Source of the DNA: Caprimulgus europaeus
Lineage: Eukaryota > Chordata > Aves > Caprimulgiformes > Caprimulgidae
NCBI GenBank assembly: GCA_907165065.1
Contig: OU015551.1
Coordinates: forward strand, 1,860,001 to 1,924,000
Direction: 5' to 3'
Length of the DNA stretch: 64,000 bases
Position 1 is the stretch's first letter. The number at the start of each line of letters is the position of its first letter. This document shows, one piece after another, positions 61,056-64,000 of the stretch. The notes under the pieces are model-generated. The model was given only the letters and a program-made list of their open reading frames with translations, was not told the DNA's origin and ran no database searches. The translations under genes and the position numbers were made by a program.

Positions 61056-61590
61056 GATCATAGAATGGTTTGGGTTGGAAAGGGCCTTAAAGATCACCTA
61101 GTTCCAACCCCCCTGCTGTGGACAGGGTTGCCAACCGCTAGATCAGGTTGCCCATGGCCCCATCCAACCTGGCCTTGAACACTTCCAGGGATGGGGCATC
61201 CACGGCTTCTCTGGGCAACTTGTGCCAGTGTCTCACCACCCTCTGGGTGAAAAGTTTTCTCCTCATATTCAACCTAAATCTCCCCTCTCAGTTTAAAACC
61301 ATTTCCCCTTGTCCTATCCCTATCTTCCCACATAAAAAGTCGCTCTCCCTCCTGTTTCTAAGCTCCCTTCAGATACTGAAGGCTGCAGTGAGGTCTCCCT
61401 GGAGCCTTCTCTTCTCCAAGCTAAACAAGCCCAGCTCCTTCACCCTTTCTTCAGAAGAGAAGGGCTCCAGCCCTCTCATCATCTTTGTGGCTCTCCTCTG
61501 GACCTGCTCCACCACTTCTGCATCTTTCTTATGTTGGGGGCTGCAGGCTTGGACACAACACTCCAGGTGGGAACACGACCAGTGCTGAGC
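61056..61590 (-). mobile_element. CR1 LINE 3' fragment, older subfamily
   Basis: Minus-strand copy with tail complementary to GATCATAGAATGGTTTGGGT, then GGGCCTTAAAGATCACCTAG. The coding region continues to GACCAGTGCTGAGC. It is 5' truncated with an interrupted frame, and its 3' end differs from all others in the window. Confidence 0.93.
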
Positions 61591-63811
61591 TGAACACACC
61601 TGTAATGCCCACAGCCAGGACAGACCTTTGCCACCACAGACCTGCCACCACCAAGGCAACTGGGTGGTGCTGAGCATTCCTGTTCCCATTTCAGAGCAAA
61701 TTCAGCTCTGCAGGGGTTGTGCCTTCTGGATACAGCATATTGGTTATTGACTACCCAGCAAAAACTGGATTTTCATGGGGAGAGACAAAGAACAAATAAA
61801 TGTGGCAATAAATTATCCTTCTGAGCTGGGCAGTTGTCCTGAAAAATATGTTTATTAATTCAGTTCTGCCAAACACCCACACAGAATGATGTTAAGGCTG
61901 GTGGCTATTGCCTCTGGAGCTAGAAAGTAGTCATTTTCCAAGTGTGTTATTCCTTAGGTACTGCTTACAAATGATGCTGTTCCCTTTTAGGGCTAATTTC
62001 CATTATTTCCTTTGCAAAAACTGTAGAAAACATGAAATCTATAGAAGCCAATATTTAAATATATTTGTACAGGAAAGCATACAAGAACCCACCTCCAGAA
62101 ACTCCCTGAGGAGAAGCTCAAAGCTCTTCTAGGAGCTACATTTGGACCCATTCCTAACAACTATTGTACAAAGGAGACAACTCTGGTTCTCCAATGAACC
62201 TGGAATATCTCAGCCTTCTTTGCAACTGCATTGCAGAACACAACTGAATTTTCTATTGTGTCCTTGTCAGGTCTAAACTCATCCTGGAATCACTACTGCA
62301 TCAGTTCTTACAACCTGGGATTTTATATTTCATTGCAGCAGAAGGTTCCAGCCAATGCAGTGATGCCCCAAATGACAGAGTGTGTTTTAAACTGTGCTGT
62401 TATAACTCATTAGAGAAAGTTTTCTTACATTATTTATTCCAGATGATGGCAAAATATATAATTTAATACTCTATACAAAAGATGTCAAGGTTAATGATTC
62501 AATCAGGGGAAAAAAAAACAACTCCATATGACAGAAGTTTTGATTTTAAATGAATAAAAAGAATTAAAGATTTAAGAATTGAAGATGACACCTCCAAAAC
62601 CCGACCTCCCCCACTTGCACAATAATAAGGCTGTACTTTACATTGAGGTTTCCCAAGTAAACAAACCTTTGCTCTTCCACATTATATTTTCACCAAACAA
62701 ATTCACCAAGATCTATATATATATACCACAAAATACTTGAAAAAAAACCCCTTCAAACATGAAGTTTATTCAGGGGGTGGTGTGAAAAATCAGCCTGTTC
62801 AACGCCAGCGTGCGTGTCACCCCATCTGTACCTTGGCACTCTGCCTGTAGGCACTGTGCACAAAAGCCAGGCTTAGGTTGGTATTTAAAGCTCTAATTCA
62901 TCCCACCATCCCTGTACTATAGGATTTATGTGTTGAATATAAGGAAGACTTCTTTTATTCTATCAAATCTGACTGTTTGTTTTGCCATGAGCTAAGGAAT
63001 CATCATATTAAATACACTAAAGGGAACCCCCCCACACTCTACAAATTGTCTCTAAGTCTAAGTTTCTCATTTTTACTTAATATTATTAATTCTAAAATCA
63101 CCAGTAGGGTCCTAATTTTAAGTGGATGCTTTTAGTAGAGCACTTCAAAGATGTTTAGATGTTGAATTAGATCTGTTAAAGCCTCACTGAAGTAAAACAA
63201 TGACACGCTCCAGTGCTCTGCCTTGTCCCTAACCTACCTCCCTTGCCCTAACACCAGTCCTACAGCAAAGAAAACAAGACCCAAGCTCTGGTTTCCAAAG
63301 CAGACATGGGCTTTACAAGGTCCTTTGAAGCTCAACCTGTAAAAACTGGGTGTAAAATGCTACCAGAAGACACCATTATAAAGTCCAACTCATCTGACTG
63401 AGCTTAGGTTCTTTGTTGCTTTTTCTTTATGGTAAATCTTTGCCCCTTTCATTCTGAGTTGCTCCAGCAAAGCCCAAACACCTCATGTGTTAGTGCTGCG
63501 TGGTGACAAGGGCTGACCTCTCCCTCCACTGCCTCTACAAAGGCTTTTGTGTTTTACATGTTGCTAGGAGGAAAGACATGGAAGGACTCTACCTTGTTAG
63601 CTTTTCCTTCACCTCCTTCACGCCCCAAGGTGCTCTGCAATGGCCTCAGTCTTTACCCTTTGGCAGCCTCTACCAGAAGGAATAGATTCAATATGGAATT
63701 TAATCTGTAGTTAAACAGAAAGAGAGAAATGCACAGTCAGGCAGGAAAGGTTTTAAATATTGTCTTGTGACACTGCAATGATAGCAGGTGTAACTAAAAG
63801 ACTGTTGAATT
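61591..63811. other. AT-rich interval without a recognised gene
   Basis: About 2.2 kb with no supported exon, RNA gene or interspersed repeat. A short TA repeat is present at about 62715-62725. Confidence 0.45.
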
Positions 63812-63830
63812 TATACTGCTAATGAGAGCA

Positions 63831-63866
<36 letters not shown>

Positions 63867-63993
63867 AATCTATAAATATATAAATATTTTTTATATTATA
63901 AATATTTATAATATAAATATAATATAAATATATTTATATTATTATATTATATTATATTATATAAAAATCTAAATATATATATATACTGCTAAT
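63812..63993. repeat. (AT)n and AT-rich tract bounded by a 12-bp direct repeat
   Basis: An (AT)n run at 63835-63864 grades into TATAAATATTTATAATATAA-type sequence to about 63985. The tract is bracketed by two copies of TATACTGCTAAT (63812-63823 and 63982-63993). Confidence 0.93.
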
Positions 63994-64000
63994 CTAGTGC

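Overview
The window is nuclear DNA from a bird. CR1 LINE fragments are the dominant repeat: about 28 insertions on both strands, from at least six subfamilies judged by their 3' ends, plus one much older copy. There are also two solo LTRs of a family common in bird genomes, no Alu/B1-type SINEs, several GC-rich minisatellites and compact introns. The species cannot be named from the sequence. The left two thirds is GC-rich and packed with CR1 and tandem repeats; from about 54.6 kb onward it becomes AT-rich and nearly gene-free.

Layout. 0-7 kb: unannotated DNA with one LTR and two CR1s. 7.1-8.8 kb: a CpG island flanked by a 27-bp minisatellite on one side and a 53-bp minisatellite on the other, with a probable minus-strand first exon ending in a consensus splice donor at 8038. 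8.8-26 kb: CR1 fragments and a 20-bp minisatellite, with no convincing exon. 26.1-30.5 kb: the clearest gene content, on the minus strand. A six-exon gene with fully consistent splice phases encodes a 242-residue protein (CDS 30494 down to 27967), with a polyadenylation signal at 27312-27317. A weaker three-exon candidate lies just downstream. 31-42.8 kb: CR1 copies, the second LTR, and a 14-copy 49-bp minisatellite.

43-55 kb is the most unusual part. It carries a 440-bp direct duplication 6.1 kb apart (about 98% identical), an older CR1, several small tandem repeats, a set of phase-compatible plus-strand exon candidates (51.1-53.3 kb) with a cysteine-rich segment, and an exon-like 160-bp block duplicated 713 bp apart. 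Each copy of that block could encode a start codon plus signal peptide and ends in a consensus splice donor. 55-64 kb is AT-rich, with three simple-sequence or AT-rich tracts and two larger CR1 copies.

The 242-residue gene is well supported as a gene, but its function is not established. Everything in the 51-55 kb interval is a lead, not a firm annotation. No tRNA, rRNA, CRISPR or complete transposon was found.
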